A program made the translations under genes and the position numbers. Positions 9,854 to 18,752 of a DNA stretch of 64,000 nt are shown here, one piece after another; position 1 is the first letter of the stretch; each line of letters starts with the position of its first letter. The stretch comes from Legionella saoudiensis. Lineage in GTDB: Bacteria; Pseudomonadota; Gammaproteobacteria; Legionellales; Legionellaceae. Below the pieces are notes generated by a model. It had not been told where the DNA came from. It saw only the letters and a program-made list of their open reading frames with translations, and ran no database searches. The stretch lies in the NCBI RefSeq assembly GCF_001465875.1, contig NZ_LN901324.1, positions 1,612,001 through 1,676,000 on the forward strand. The letters are read 5' to 3'.

Positions 9854-9911
9854 ACAAGGGTCACTGCCCCTATTCCCAGCTGATATGAACTAATGCATTT
9901 AGGGATAAAAA

Positions 9912-10556
9912 ATGAAGAGATATTTTGCACAACTATCTACTGCAATGGGAATTCTGTTTTCCTTTACGACTCATGCAGTAAGCTACGTACCGACGCTCAC
10001 GTCTCAAGATCAACCTTGGTCTGTGACTGCTAGTGTTGGCAGTGCTAATTACCAAGTTGCTGCGAATGACAATAATTCTGCCTTAGGCAGATTAGCTCTT
10101 GGCAATGAATTGCTACTTGCCGGCGATATTGCCTTAGGCCTCGAGTTGGGTCTGCAAACAGGTAATAAAATTTGCCTTAATATTCCCAAAAAGTCACTAA
10201 GCCGTCTTCGCTGGACCCCAGTACATACAACTTTGTCTCCAGTTTTAGACTTATTAATTACTACAAAAACTGACCCTTTATTTAATAGTTCCTTTTTTGC
10301 GCAGTTAAAAGGTGGTATTGCTTACCGGCATTGGAAAATTAACCGCATTCCGGTTAATGAAATTTCTCAATTAGCCGGCGAGGTACAGGCTGGATTTGGT
10401 TATCCAATTACGGCTTTAGCCAGTTTAAGTTTGTTGTATCAGGGAATTTATGGCAATACACCGAATACTCAATTAGATCCTTATTCTCAAAGAACAAATT
10501 TAGCCAATATTCCTACTTTACATGCAGTTTTAGTTGGGCTTTCTGTTAATTTATAA
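9912..10556 (+). CDS. Putative outer-membrane beta-barrel protein
   Basis: 214 residues starting with a signal peptide (MKRYFAQLSTAMGILFSF, cleavage near THA). The mature protein alternates hydrophobic and polar residues (WSVTASVGSANYQV, FFAQLKGGIAYRHWKI, VQAGFGYPITALASLSLLYQ) and ends in GLSVNL, all as expected of outer-membrane beta strands with a terminal strand. An AGGGA ribosome site lies just upstream. It starts about 60 bases after the tRNA-Ser gene. The barrel fold is inferred; the family is not recognised. Confidence 0.72.
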   Translation: MKRYFAQLSTAMGILFSFTTHAVSYVPTLTSQDQPWSVTASVGSANYQVAANDNNSALGRLALGNELLLAGDIALGLELGLQTGNKICLNIPKKSLSRLRWTPVHTTLSPVLDLLITTKTDPLFNSSFFAQLKGGIAYRHWKINRIPVNEISQLAGEVQAGFGYPITALASLSLLYQGIYGNTPNTQLDPYSQRTNLANIPTLHAVLVGLSVNL

Positions 10557-10675
10557 CTGACTGATGAAGAACCGTTAAATATTGCCCTACAAATGGCTCG
10601 TTCCCTCCGTGTGTTCTCACCATAAAAGGCTATAATTTTATATATGGTCTATTTTTGTACAGATGGGGTGTAATT

Positions 10676-10945
10676 ATGAAAGAAAATCATTTTGCCTATA
10701 AAGTAACACGCGGCTCCTGTGGCTTTCTTTATCCTCATTTTGAGCTACAAAAAGAAAAGATGGTGGATTTACTTTCTGAAATTGAAAAACAACACTATGA
10801 TGGATTATTTTGGGTATTTAAACAATTTAATAATAACCCTCAAGAACAATTATGCATTGTCGATTGTACGAATAACAGAATCTATTACCATTTCTCTGGT
10901 GAAGTTGAAAGCTTACAAGAAACTATTAAACGGCTAAAGCATTAG
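10676..10945 (+). CDS. Small cytoplasmic protein, unknown function
   Basis: 89 residues from ATG 10676, which follows a GGGGTG stretch; a longer frame from 10655 has no better site. It lacks a signal peptide or membrane segment, and contains two Cys and many Glu, Lys and aromatic residues, giving a plausible small alpha/beta protein. No family recognised. The TATAAT-like sequence at about 10630 may belong to its promoter. Confidence 0.55.
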   Translation: MKENHFAYKVTRGSCGFLYPHFELQKEKMVDLLSEIEKQHYDGLFWVFKQFNNNPQEQLCIVDCTNNRIYYHFSGEVESLQETIKRLKH

Positions 10946-11120
10946 TATTAATCTTTAACTATCCTCAAGCACTCGCATAAAAAATACATTTTTAGAATAT
11001 TTTTTGCAAAATTAGAGTTAATCAATGCTCTTTTGAATAAAATTCACTCATTTCAAACCTAGACAAATAACCACTTTTTAGTCACCATGCGACCACAGAT
11101 ATTTATATAGGTGAATCCAC

Positions 11121-11687
11121 ATGCTTTGGAAAAAAAATATAGCCCTCTTTAGCTTCATCGCATTAGCATTCTTATCTACTGCTTATGCGAACACTAAGCC
11201 CCAGGCCGTAGAAAGCGAAACTGCAATCCAAAATGCCGTGTTAATGGAAATTAATGCCTACCGCAAACAACACGGTCTATCTCCATTAAAAATGGAGAAC
11301 AACATGGTACGTGAAGCAAGATTGCATTCTCAAGATATGGCTACTCATAGAATGCCATTTGGTCATCAAGGATTTGGCAAACGTATAACTCGTCTACATA
11401 AACAAATTAAAAACACCGGGGCTGGCGCAGAAAACGTTGCTTATAATTACAAAAATGCGCACATCGTTGTTCAACAATGGCTAAGAAGTCCAGGCCATAA
11501 AAGAAATATTGTCGGTAATTATGATTTAACCGGTATTGGAGTGATCCGCGACAAGCACGGTAAGCTTTATTATACTCAACTATTCCTACGCACTACCAAA
11601 GCAAACGTCCATACTCCTACCCATGCAGCCAGAAGGGCACCTTTCGGGGTTTCATTCGGTGGCATTTCATTTAGACGGAGTGCTTAA
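11121..11687 (+). CDS. Exported CAP-domain (SCP/PR-1/YkwD-like) protein
   Basis: 188 residues: a signal peptide (LFSFIALAFLSTAYA) followed by a CAP domain covering most of the rest. Family residues are visible: His in ARLHSQDMA, Glu-Asn in GAENVAY, and WLRSPGHKRNIVG with the second His. CAP proteins are secreted or periplasmic; bacterial members of the YkwD type have no settled enzymatic role. An AGGTG site lies before the ATG. The gene lies directly upstream of the 6S RNA gene on the same strand but is unlikely to be linked in function. Confidence 0.88.
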   Translation: MLWKKNIALFSFIALAFLSTAYANTKPQAVESETAIQNAVLMEINAYRKQHGLSPLKMENNMVREARLHSQDMATHRMPFGHQGFGKRITRLHKQIKNTGAGAENVAYNYKNAHIVVQQWLRSPGHKRNIVGNYDLTGIGVIRDKHGKLYYTQLFLRTTKANVHTPTHAARRAPFGVSFGGISFRRSA

Positions 11688-11736
11688 ACCCGATAAACAC
11701 CCTTACGCAATCTTTGCAATAAAATCCCTAAATTTA

Positions 11737-11766
11737 TTGGCATTCCCACAAAGACTGGCCTATGAT
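11737..11766 (+). promoter_or_regulatory. Sigma-70 promoter of the 6S RNA gene
   Basis: TTGGCA (11737-11742) and TATGAT (11761-11766) with an 18-bp spacer place the start of transcription near 11772-11773, exactly where the closing stem of the 6S RNA begins. Confidence 0.7.
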
Positions 11767-11771
11767 TGAAG

Positions 11772-11925
11772 CATAGACGGTACACATTGTTCAGCCAACA
11801 TCACGACATTGGGAGCCAGATTGAGAGTATGGTGTGCATGCTTAGAAGTTGTAAGAAGCCTAAAATACTCCGGAGGAGTCCACCTTAGTGAATAAGGACT
11901 GTACTCAATCTTACTGTCTATACCA
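11772..11925 (+). ncRNA. ssrS: 6S RNA (regulator of RNA polymerase)
   Basis: 6S RNA mimics an open promoter and binds the sigma-70 holoenzyme, mostly in stationary phase. The closing helix pairs ATAGACGGTA (11773-11782) with TACTGTCTAT (11912-11921), with one G-T pair. The 3' half of the central region holds the family hallmark GCATGCTTAG followed by AGAAGCCTAAAA, close to the GCATGCTCGG and GAGAAGCCTTAAAA of E. coli 6S RNA. Its own promoter lies just upstream and a strong terminator at 11935. No protein gene fits the 356-base gap 11688-12043, which this RNA and its signals fill. Ends are accurate to a few bases. Confidence 0.85.
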
Positions 11926-11934
11926 ATTTCGAAC

Positions 11935-11966
11935 AAAGGGCGTAGCGATACGCCCTTTCTTTATTT
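11935..11966 (+). terminator. Intrinsic terminator after 6S RNA
   Basis: AAAGGGCGTA (11935-11944) and TACGCCCTTT (11949-11958) form a perfect 10-bp stem with a GCGA loop, followed by a T-rich tract (CTTTATTT). Confidence 0.85.
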
Positions 11967-12043
11967 GGAATATTAGGTATTTCTATTTTTAGTAAAACAG
12001 ATTAAATTACAATAAGATAAATTATTTAGGTAAAGGATTTGCC

Positions 12044-13177
12044 ATGATTATCGCAGCCCTATTGGAAAAAGGTCACGAAACACGAGTAGCGATTACTCCT
12101 AATTCTGCAAAGCACTATATCAAATCAGGATTTACAGTACTCATCGAATCAAATGCAGGCCAAACCTCAGGCTTCGCAGATAAAGACTATGAGCAAGTCG
12201 GCGCCCAGGTTAGCAAAGATCGAAAATCAATCCTGGAAAAAGCACAGGTCCTTCTTTGCATTAACGAACCCAGTCCTAAAGATTTAACAGGTTTGGCCGC
12301 TGGGGCTTTAATTATTGGCCATATTGATAATGAGCCTCAGGCTGAGCTCATCACCTGGTGCTTGCAAAACCAAGTGAGTTTATTATCAATGAATTTAATT
12401 CCCCGCATTAGCCGTGCTCAAAGTATGGATAGCCTGTCCTCCCAAGCGAATCTCGCCGGGTATCGGGCCGTATTGGAAGCAACCAGCCAATATCAGCGCG
12501 CCATTCCAATGATGATGACCGCTGCCGGAATGATTCAACCCGCTAAGGTACTTATTCTTGGCGCAGGCGTTGCCGGTTTGCAAGCAATTGCTACTGCTAA
12601 ACGTTTGGGTGCTGTAGTTTATGCTTTTGATGTGCGACGCGCTGCTAAAGAACAGGTAGAAAGTCTTGGGGCAGAGTTTGTAGAAGTCAGCCAAGAACAA
12701 GACAGTGAAACCAAAGGTGGTTATGCATCTGAAACTAGTGAGGAATATAAAAAACTGCAAGCAGAGCTTATCGATCAATACGCCAAAATGGCGGATATTG
12801 TAATTTCGACTGCCTTAATTCCCGGTAGAAAAGCCCCTATTCTCGTGCATAAAAGCACTGTGGAGGCAATGAAACCAGGTTCAATCATTGTTGATCTGGC
12901 TACGGCACGTGGCGGTAACTGTGAGCTTAGTGTTGCTGATGAAACAATAAAACATGGGAATGTTACCATCATTGGCTTAAGTAATATGGCAGGTCTTGTA
13001 CCAACAACCGCCAGTGAGCTCTATGCAAATAACCTGGTTCATCTAATTAATTTATTAGCCGATAAATCCTCTGAGATTCAATTTAATCCTGAAGATGAAA
13101 TTATTCAGCAAGCGGTTCTTTGCCATCAAGGCCAATATTTACCGTTCCAGGCAACTAAGGAGACACAAAATGCATGA
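12044..13177 (+). CDS. pntAA: NAD(P) transhydrogenase alpha subunit, part 1 (NAD-binding)
   Basis: 377 residues forming the soluble dI domain of proton-translocating transhydrogenase, which binds NAD(H) and exchanges hydride with NADP(H) on the beta subunit. Seen: the alanine dehydrogenase/PntA N-terminal fold (MIIAALLEKGHETRVAITP), the mobile-loop region RISRAQSMDSLSSQ, and the Rossmann loop GAGVAGLQA. The subunit is split from its membrane part, as in Rhodospirillum rubrum and unlike E. coli PntA. The stop overlaps the start of pntAB by eight bases. First gene of a three-gene operon with pntAB and pntB. Confidence 0.95.
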   Translation: MIIAALLEKGHETRVAITPNSAKHYIKSGFTVLIESNAGQTSGFADKDYEQVGAQVSKDRKSILEKAQVLLCINEPSPKDLTGLAAGALIIGHIDNEPQAELITWCLQNQVSLLSMNLIPRISRAQSMDSLSSQANLAGYRAVLEATSQYQRAIPMMMTAAGMIQPAKVLILGAGVAGLQAIATAKRLGAVVYAFDVRRAAKEQVESLGAEFVEVSQEQDSETKGGYASETSEEYKKLQAELIDQYAKMADIVISTALIPGRKAPILVHKSTVEAMKPGSIIVDLATARGGNCELSVADETIKHGNVTIIGLSNMAGLVPTTASELYANNLVHLINLLADKSSEIQFNPEDEIIQQAVLCHQGQYLPFQATKETQNA

Positions 13178-13448
13178 GAGTTATGTTACCGTACTCACCA
13201 TTTTCGTTCTGGCATGCTTTGTAGGATATTACGTAGTATGGAAAGTAACCCCTGCGTTACACACCCCATTAATGTCAGTTACTAATGCGATTTCCAGTAT
13301 TATCATTTTGGGCGCCCTTATCGCCGCAGGAAGCCAACTGATAGGACAAATAACCTGGATAGGTGGTTTTGCCATATTTATCACCGCAATTAATATTTTT
13401 GGCGGCTTTGTGGTTACACAGCGCATGCTAAGTATGTATAAAAAATAA
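13170..13448 (+). CDS. pntAB: NAD(P) transhydrogenase alpha subunit, part 2 (membrane)
   Basis: 92 residues with three or four hydrophobic helices, the short membrane piece of the split transhydrogenase that helps form the proton channel. ATG 13170 is preceded by AAGGAG at 13157-13162 and lies inside the last codons of pntAA, giving translational coupling; an earlier frame start at 13095 would overlap pntAA without a ribosome site. The PxLHTPLMSVTNAISSI segment is the family signature seen in E. coli PntA. Confidence 0.94.
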   Translation: MHESYVTVLTIFVLACFVGYYVVWKVTPALHTPLMSVTNAISSIIILGALIAAGSQLIGQITWIGGFAIFITAINIFGGFVVTQRMLSMYKK

Positions 13449-13535
13449 GTAGTACGTCACCTAAGATACCTACGTCTGCATCACGTGGGTATAAGGCTGA
13501 CCTTTTATAAAAATAAAAATAAAGGATGGATTCTT

Positions 13536-14933
13536 ATGACAAACCTGGTTCCCCTATTTTACTTATTGGCGGCTATATGTTTTATCCTAGCGCTTAAAGG
13601 CTTAGCCAGCCCAGTCAGTGCACGAAAAGGAAACTTACTGGGAATCACAGGAATGATTTTGGCTGTGGGCTCTACACTGATGATGCCAACAACCCATCAT
13701 CATCTCATACTTATTTCTTTAATCATTGCCGGGGGTATTGTCGGTACCTTTATTGCCTTAAAAATTAATATGACCGCGATTCCGCAACTGGTCGCTGCAT
13801 TCCACTCATTAGTTGGTATGGCTGCAGTTCTCGTGGCTTTCTGTGCCTTTTTAGCCCCTGAGTCCTTCCACATTGGCTCTGCGGGCGATATCGCTCGCGC
13901 AAGCCTTGTGGAAATGAGCTTAGGCTTAATTATTGGAGCGATTACCTTTTCAGGCTCGGTGATTGCCTTTCTAAAGTTGCAAGGAATTATGTCCGGTGTG
14001 CCTGTAAAGTTTCCAGGCCAAAATCTGGTAAATTTGCTTATCGCCCTGGCGATTTTAGCTTCCTTAGTTGTATTTTTTGTTAATCAAACGCTGACCTTTT
14101 TTTGCATCATGGCAGCTTTGTCTTTTTTAATCGGCGTTTTGCTCATTATTCCAATTGGCGGTGCGGACATGCCGGTAGTAATTTCCATGTTGAACTCCTA
14201 TTCAGGATGGGCGGCTGCAGGTATCGGTTTTACATTAGATAATCACCTATTAGTAATCACCGGGGCTTTGGTGGGGGCTAGTGGGGCAATCCTGAGTTAC
14301 ATTATGTGTGTGGGCATGAATCGCTCTATATTTAACGTAATTTTCGGCGGCATTCAATCCTCTGGAAGTTCATCTCAAACCGCTATAGGGGCTGAATCAC
14401 GTAATGTACGTCAAGCAAATGGCGAAGATGCTGCATTCTTACTTAGTAATGCTAAGGATGTAATTATTGTGCCAGGTTATGGTATGGCAGTAGCTCATGC
14501 CCAACACGCGGTAAAAGAACTGGTTGATGCTTTAGAAAAGCGCTCAATCCGTGTGCGCTTTGCCATTCATCCTGTAGCAGGCCGTATGCCAGGTCATATG
14601 AACGTTTTGCTTGCAGAAGCAAATATTCCTTATGACCGTGTATTTGAACAAAGTGAAATTAACCGTGATTTTGCAACCTGTGATGTCGCTTTTGTTATTG
14701 GGGCTAATGACATAACTAATCCTGCTGCCAAAACCGATCCCAGCTCGCCCATTTATGGAATGCCCGTTTTAGAAGTGGAAAAAGCGAAAACCGTATTATT
14801 CGTAAAACGCAGTATGTCACCAGGTTATGCGGGTGTAGAAAATGATTTGTTCTATCATGATAATACCTATATGCTCTTTGGCGATGCAAAAACAATGACT
14901 GAATCCATTTCAAAAGCACTGGAAGAACTATAA
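13536..14933 (+). CDS. pntB: NAD(P) transhydrogenase beta subunit
   Basis: 465 residues: an N-terminal membrane domain of eight or nine helices (to about 285) and a C-terminal NADP(H)-binding domain with the loop GYGMAVAHAQ and the conserved VAGRMPGHMNVLLAEA segment. With PntAA/AB it uses the proton gradient to make NADPH. The ATG at 13536 follows AAAGGA; a start at 13485 would add 17 residues with no ribosome site. A strong terminator follows the stop codon, closing the pnt operon. Confidence 0.95.
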   Translation: MTNLVPLFYLLAAICFILALKGLASPVSARKGNLLGITGMILAVGSTLMMPTTHHHLILISLIIAGGIVGTFIALKINMTAIPQLVAAFHSLVGMAAVLVAFCAFLAPESFHIGSAGDIARASLVEMSLGLIIGAITFSGSVIAFLKLQGIMSGVPVKFPGQNLVNLLIALAILASLVVFFVNQTLTFFCIMAALSFLIGVLLIIPIGGADMPVVISMLNSYSGWAAAGIGFTLDNHLLVITGALVGASGAILSYIMCVGMNRSIFNVIFGGIQSSGSSSQTAIGAESRNVRQANGEDAAFLLSNAKDVIIVPGYGMAVAHAQHAVKELVDALEKRSIRVRFAIHPVAGRMPGHMNVLLAEANIPYDRVFEQSEINRDFATCDVAFVIGANDITNPAAKTDPSSPIYGMPVLEVEKAKTVLFVKRSMSPGYAGVENDLFYHDNTYMLFGDAKTMTESISKALEEL

Positions 14934-14938
14934 ATACC

Positions 14939-14970
14939 AACGTCATCCGAGACAAAGGATGACGTTTTCT
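14939..14970 (+). terminator. Intrinsic terminator of the pnt operon
   Basis: AACGTCATCC (14939-14948) pairs with GGATGACGTT (14957-14966), followed by TTCT. A 10-bp stem directly behind pntB. Confidence 0.85.
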
Positions 14971-15075
14971 TACATATTGACATAATTATGTACTTGCTCT
15001 CTTAATAAGAGTCAAGTTTGCCAAATAATCAAAAAAACTGTATCTTTGCCAGTTATTTTTTACTTTGGAGTTATT

Positions 15076-15468
15076 ATGCTAAGAAAAATAGCCTTTGGTT
15101 TATTATGTATGGCATCCTGTTTAAATACTCATGCTTATTCTTTAGAAAATAATGAAATAAAGCCCCTAGTGACAACTACCATTGACTATGAGTTTCTACC
15201 TAAGCAACCGCTAATATTAGCAAATTATATGTTTTGGACTATAACCGCTAATTGCGTTATTACCACTGAAAACCCAAGCGTAACTCTGAATTTTGAAGGC
15301 TTAGCCAAAAAAGGTAAAATTAACGAAATTCCCCTGGCCGCAGGAGAATCCATGCAGGTTCCTGTATTTAATGGCCAAACATTAAGATTAAGTGCAGATT
15401 CTGGTGCTCGCGTTAGGATTACTAATTTAGGGGAGCTTGCAGTTAAGGCGAGCTGTACTACGGCTTAA
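15076..15468 (+). CDS. Small exported protein, unknown function
   Basis: 130 residues from ATG 15076, preceded by GGAG; the frame is open from 15046 but only the downstream ATG puts the signal peptide (MLRKIAFGLLCMASCLNTHA) at the N-terminus. The mature protein is beta-rich with two Cys (NCVIT and SCTTA) that could form one disulfide. The AGESMQVPVFNGQ segment loosely recalls AGQAWGRVTF in the exported protein at 9166-9624, but I do not claim homology. No family recognised. Confidence 0.72.
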   Translation: MLRKIAFGLLCMASCLNTHAYSLENNEIKPLVTTTIDYEFLPKQPLILANYMFWTITANCVITTENPSVTLNFEGLAKKGKINEIPLAAGESMQVPVFNGQTLRLSADSGARVRITNLGELAVKASCTTA

Positions 15469-15613
15469 AAAAATAGATTTAGATGGATTTAAAGCCCTTC
15501 CCCGCTCTCATTCCATTAAGACGTCATTCCGAACGTAATGAGAGGGCAGGGCTCTTCAAACAAGCCTTGAGCCAGATACTAGGAAGCCTTTACCAGGAAG
15601 GAGGACTTTCCCC

Positions 15614-16891
15614 CTATCTTATCCCATTAGCCCGGCAAATATACCGTTCAATATCCTGATTCACCCCATTAATGACATCCTGCTCATCTCGATCTGGCTG
15701 AATTAAAGCATACAACTGCATGCGTATAGTCTCCTCATTCCCCTGATTGAAACTACGCGAGACTGCTTCTTTAAGGGTATTGCCCTCTTTGCTAACGAAC
15801 AAAGCACATAAAGCTTTAATTTTTTCTGTATTAGGTTGCTCAATACTCTTCAAAATAGAGCGATAAAAACGAGCACGGCTTAGCTCTACAGGGCTATGAT
15901 AACGGGGGCTAAAGCAGCCATTATGAAAAAACTGTACTCCAGGATTTCGATGTTCATTAAGATAGGTTTCTATACCTCGAATTGCTCTTTGTAATACACT
16001 AGGTAAATTTCTTTGATTAATTTCAAGAACCGATAAATTAAAGCGCTGCACTTTTTCTAAATATGCGGTGAACATTAACTGCGAATCAGTACCTGGTTGG
16101 GATGAGTAGGCCGAATCATCAAATTGATATCTATTTCCGTCAAATTCAATTTCACCATTTTTAGCTAAGCGACCTTGCTCAATGACTAATTGTCGATGCG
16201 GTACTACCAAACGAGGGATAACTTGCTGCACCATTATTTTTTCATTAATCAAGTTGGCAACAGGCATATATTCAGGCTTAAAAATATCTCGTGTACGAAT
16301 GACTTCAAGTGTGTCAGCCATGTTCACCAAATGTCTTAAAAAATCGATTTTAGGATGAATGTGTTGGTATTTGCGTTGAAATTCTTTAGGATCATCTTTA
16401 TGACGAATAGTATCTGCAATTAATGCCGCTAAATCGGCCCGGATATTCATTTGTATTAAATAATTACGGCAATTATCAGCGCTTTTAGCATCCCACAAAT
16501 CAATGCCATCCCCTTCTCGACCAGAATCATGCAATAAAACTGCGATACGAACTAAATCCAGTAAATAATCTTGACTTATTCGAAAAATTTGCGCAATTTC
16601 ATCTAATGCAGCCGTGTATCCCTCAACATATTGGATATAAATCTCATCAATTTGGCCAACTAATTCTGCCGCAGCAAGCACATGTAATAAACCATGTGAG
16701 GAACGAATGTGAAATATATATTGTTTATCTTCTGAAATTAATTTCCTTAAAGGCTGCGGTAGCGGAATTTGCAAACGTTTGAAATTAACAACTGACATGG
16801 GTCTAGAGTAAAAATAATAATTAATCCCCTCAATTAATTCATTCTCGTTTTGAATTTCGCTAAAGATTGGCATTTTCCCCCCAACAGCCAT
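15614..16891 (-). CDS. SidE-type phosphodiesterase domain protein (Dup-like), putative effector
   Basis: 425 residues resembling the phosphodiesterase domain of SidE-family effectors and the DupA/DupB deubiquitinases, which cleave phosphoribosyl-linked ubiquitin. Seen: FHIRSSHGLLHVL (His66), LLHDSGREGDGIDLWDAKS (Glu126) and LRHLVNMADTLEVIR (His187). The spacing His-60-Glu-61-His matches the catalytic triad of that family as I recall it (His67, Glu126, His189 in DupA). There is no ADP-ribosyltransferase domain, so it could act as an eraser but not as a ligase. The first 50 and last ~130 residues are not assigned. An alternative start is Met7, behind a G-rich stretch. Dot/Icm export is inferred. 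Confidence 0.75.
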   Translation of the reverse strand: MAVGGKMPIFSEIQNENELIEGINYYFYSRPMSVVNFKRLQIPLPQPLRKLISEDKQYIFHIRSSHGLLHVLAAAELVGQIDEIYIQYVEGYTAALDEIAQIFRISQDYLLDLVRIAVLLHDSGREGDGIDLWDAKSADNCRNYLIQMNIRADLAALIADTIRHKDDPKEFQRKYQHIHPKIDFLRHLVNMADTLEVIRTRDIFKPEYMPVANLINEKIMVQQVIPRLVVPHRQLVIEQGRLAKNGEIEFDGNRYQFDDSAYSSQPGTDSQLMFTAYLEKVQRFNLSVLEINQRNLPSVLQRAIRGIETYLNEHRNPGVQFFHNGCFSPRYHSPVELSRARFYRSILKSIEQPNTEKIKALCALFVSKEGNTLKEAVSRSFNQGNEETIRMQLYALIQPDRDEQDVINGVNQDIERYICRANGIR

Positions 16892-16975
16892 TAATTATTA
16901 TGACACGCATAATAATTGTAGTCATAGTTAGGGCCTACGGAAAGGTAAAAAATGAATATAAAGCAGCATATGTAG

Positions 16976-17003
16976 CCCGTATTAGACGAAGTCGTAATAC
17001 GGG
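16976..17003. repeat. Palindrome with CCCGTATTA arms
   Basis: CCCGTATTA (16976-16984) and TAATACGGG (16995-17003) form a 9-bp stem just beyond the prfC stop codon on the minus strand. The core CCCGTATT/AATACGGG recurs at 54952-54977, suggesting a dispersed palindromic element that may also end transcripts. Confidence 0.6.
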
Positions 17004-17045
17004 AATGTTAGAGCACAAATCACGCTAGACCATCCAGCTAGGTAA

Positions 17046-18626
17046 CTAATGCTCCCGCGTCGCTTGGAATTTAATTTTCGGATACCGCTCTTCAGCCATA
17101 GTTAAATTAACGCGTGTTGGTGCAAGATACATCAATGCATCACCACCATCTAAGGCCAAATAATCATAAGCCTTAGCGCGAAACTCTGTCATTGCCTTAT
17201 CATCTTCAGCATAGACCCAACGTGCGCAAGTTATATTAGCCGCTTCATAGATGCAATCCACTTTATATTCGTGCTTTAAACGATGTGCGACTACATCAAA
17301 TTGCAGCACCCCTACAGCTCCTAAAATTAACTGATTACTGTTTAGAGGTCTAAATACCTGCGTTGCGCCTTCTTCGGACAATTCAATTAATCCCTTCAAT
17401 AGAGCCTTGCTCTTTAATGGGTCGCGTAAACGCACTAAACGAAAAAGTTCTGGAGCAAAATTAGGAATCCCCGTGAACTTTAATTGTTCTCCTTGAGTGA
17501 ACGTATCCCCTATGCGAATTGTACCGTGGTTATGTAAGCCAATAATATCACCTGCTAAAGCCATTTCTGTATGGGAGCGGTCGCCAGCCATAAAGGTTAA
17601 GGCATTAGAGATCTGGACTTCCTTTCCAATACGTAAGTGCGATAGCTTCATCCCTTTCTTATAAGTTCCGGAGCACACTCGTAAGAAAGCAATTCGGTCG
17701 CGGTGCTTCGGATCCATATTTGCTTGAATTTTAAATACAAAACCAGAAAAAGCTTCCTCATCAGCCGAGACCATACGCTCTTGGGTTGCTCGCGGTTGTG
17801 GGCCTGGAGCATAACTCACATAATCGTCTAAGAGTTCTTTGATACCAAAATTATTAATGGCCGAACCGAAATAGACGGGTGTCATTTTACCTGCCAAATA
17901 CTCTTCTAAATCAAACTCGTGCGATGCGCCTTTCACTAATTCAATTTCATCACGCAGCTCTTGAGCACTATCTCCCAGTAATTCATCAAGCTGGGGGTTA
18001 TTTAAGCCTTTGATTTGTAATGCATCTTGTTTTTGCGCATTTTTACCAGGCTCATAAAGATAAACAATATCTTGATAGCGGTGATAAATGCCTTTAAAAC
18101 GCTTACCCATCCCCACAGGCCAGGTTACAGGTGCGCATTTAATACCTAGGACTGACTCCACCTCATCCAGTAAATCAATAGGCTCACGTCCCTCTCGGTC
18201 TAATTTATTAATGAAGGTCATTATCGGTGTATCCCGCAAACGGCATACTTCCATTAATTTAACGGTTCTATCCTCAACTCCTTTTGCCACGTCAATAACC
18301 ATCAGTGCCGAATCCACCGCAGTTAAGGTACGATAAGTATCTTCTGAGAAGTCTTCATGTCCTGGAGTATCCAGTAAGTTCATCACATGCTGGTTATGCA
18401 CAAACTGCATCACGGAGGTAGTAATCGAAATTCCTCGCTCCTTTTCCATTTCCATCCAGTCGGATGTGGCATGTCGGTCTGCTTTACGGCCTTTAACAGT
18501 CCCCGCCAACTGAATAGCCCCCCCGAATAACAGTAATTTTTCCGTCACCGTGGTTTTACCCGCGTCAGGGTGAGAAATAATTGCAAAAGTTCGCCGTGTG
18601 TTGAACTCCTGATAAAAATCAGACAT
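17046..18626 (-). CDS. prfC: Peptide chain release factor 3
   Basis: RF3, the translational GTPase that recycles RF1/RF2 after peptide release. 526 residues, the normal length. G1 [10 protein letters not shown]2 region around [12 protein letters not shown] with [10 protein letters not shown]3 [13 protein letters not shown] and G4 FINKLDR are all visible, followed by the RF3-type beta-barrel and C-terminal domains. It sits alone on the minus strand; a terminator hairpin separates it from the subtilase gene upstream of it. Confidence 0.97.
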   Translation of the reverse strand: MSDFYQEFNTRRTFAIISHPDAGKTTVTEKLLLFGGAIQLAGTVKGRKADRHATSDWMEMEKERGISITTSVMQFVHNQHVMNLLDTPGHEDFSEDTYRTLTAVDSALMVIDVAKGVEDRTVKLMEVCRLRDTPIMTFINKLDREGREPIDLLDEVESVLGIKCAPVTWPVGMGKRFKGIYHRYQDIVYLYEPGKNAQKQDALQIKGLNNPQLDELLGDSAQELRDEIELVKGASHEFDLEEYLAGKMTPVYFGSAINNFGIKELLDDYVSYAPGPQPRATQERMVSADEEAFSGFVFKIQANMDPKHRDRIAFLRVCSGTYKKGMKLSHLRIGKEVQISNALTFMAGDRSHTEMALAGDIIGLHNHGTIRIGDTFTQGEQLKFTGIPNFAPELFRLVRLRDPLKSKALLKGLIELSEEGATQVFRPLNSNQLILGAVGVLQFDVVAHRLKHEYKVDCIYEAANITCARWVYAEDDKAMTEFRAKAYDYLALDGGDALMYLAPTRVNLTMAEERYPKIKFQATREH

Positions 18627-18696
18627 GAAACTCTCTACATAAAATTTGTATTGAACATAGTGTGAATTTTAAGACATTCCCCGTTAATTACAAGGA

Positions 18697-18727
18697 AAAT
18701 CCCCTCTCCTAGAAGCAGAAAGAGGGG
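18697..18727 (-). terminator. Intrinsic terminator of the subtilase gene
   Basis: On the minus strand CCCCTCT (18727-18721) pairs with AGAGGGG (18707-18701), followed by ATTTTCC. It lies between the stop of the subtilase gene and prfC. Confidence 0.65.
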
Positions 18728-18752
18728 TAAAGAAGGATTTGTGAAACTCTTT

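Noticed and set aside
9655..9930. Minus-strand frame across tRNA-Ser
   Set aside because: It is antisense to a certain tRNA gene; the familiar protein-like piece in it is the reverse of the tRNA.
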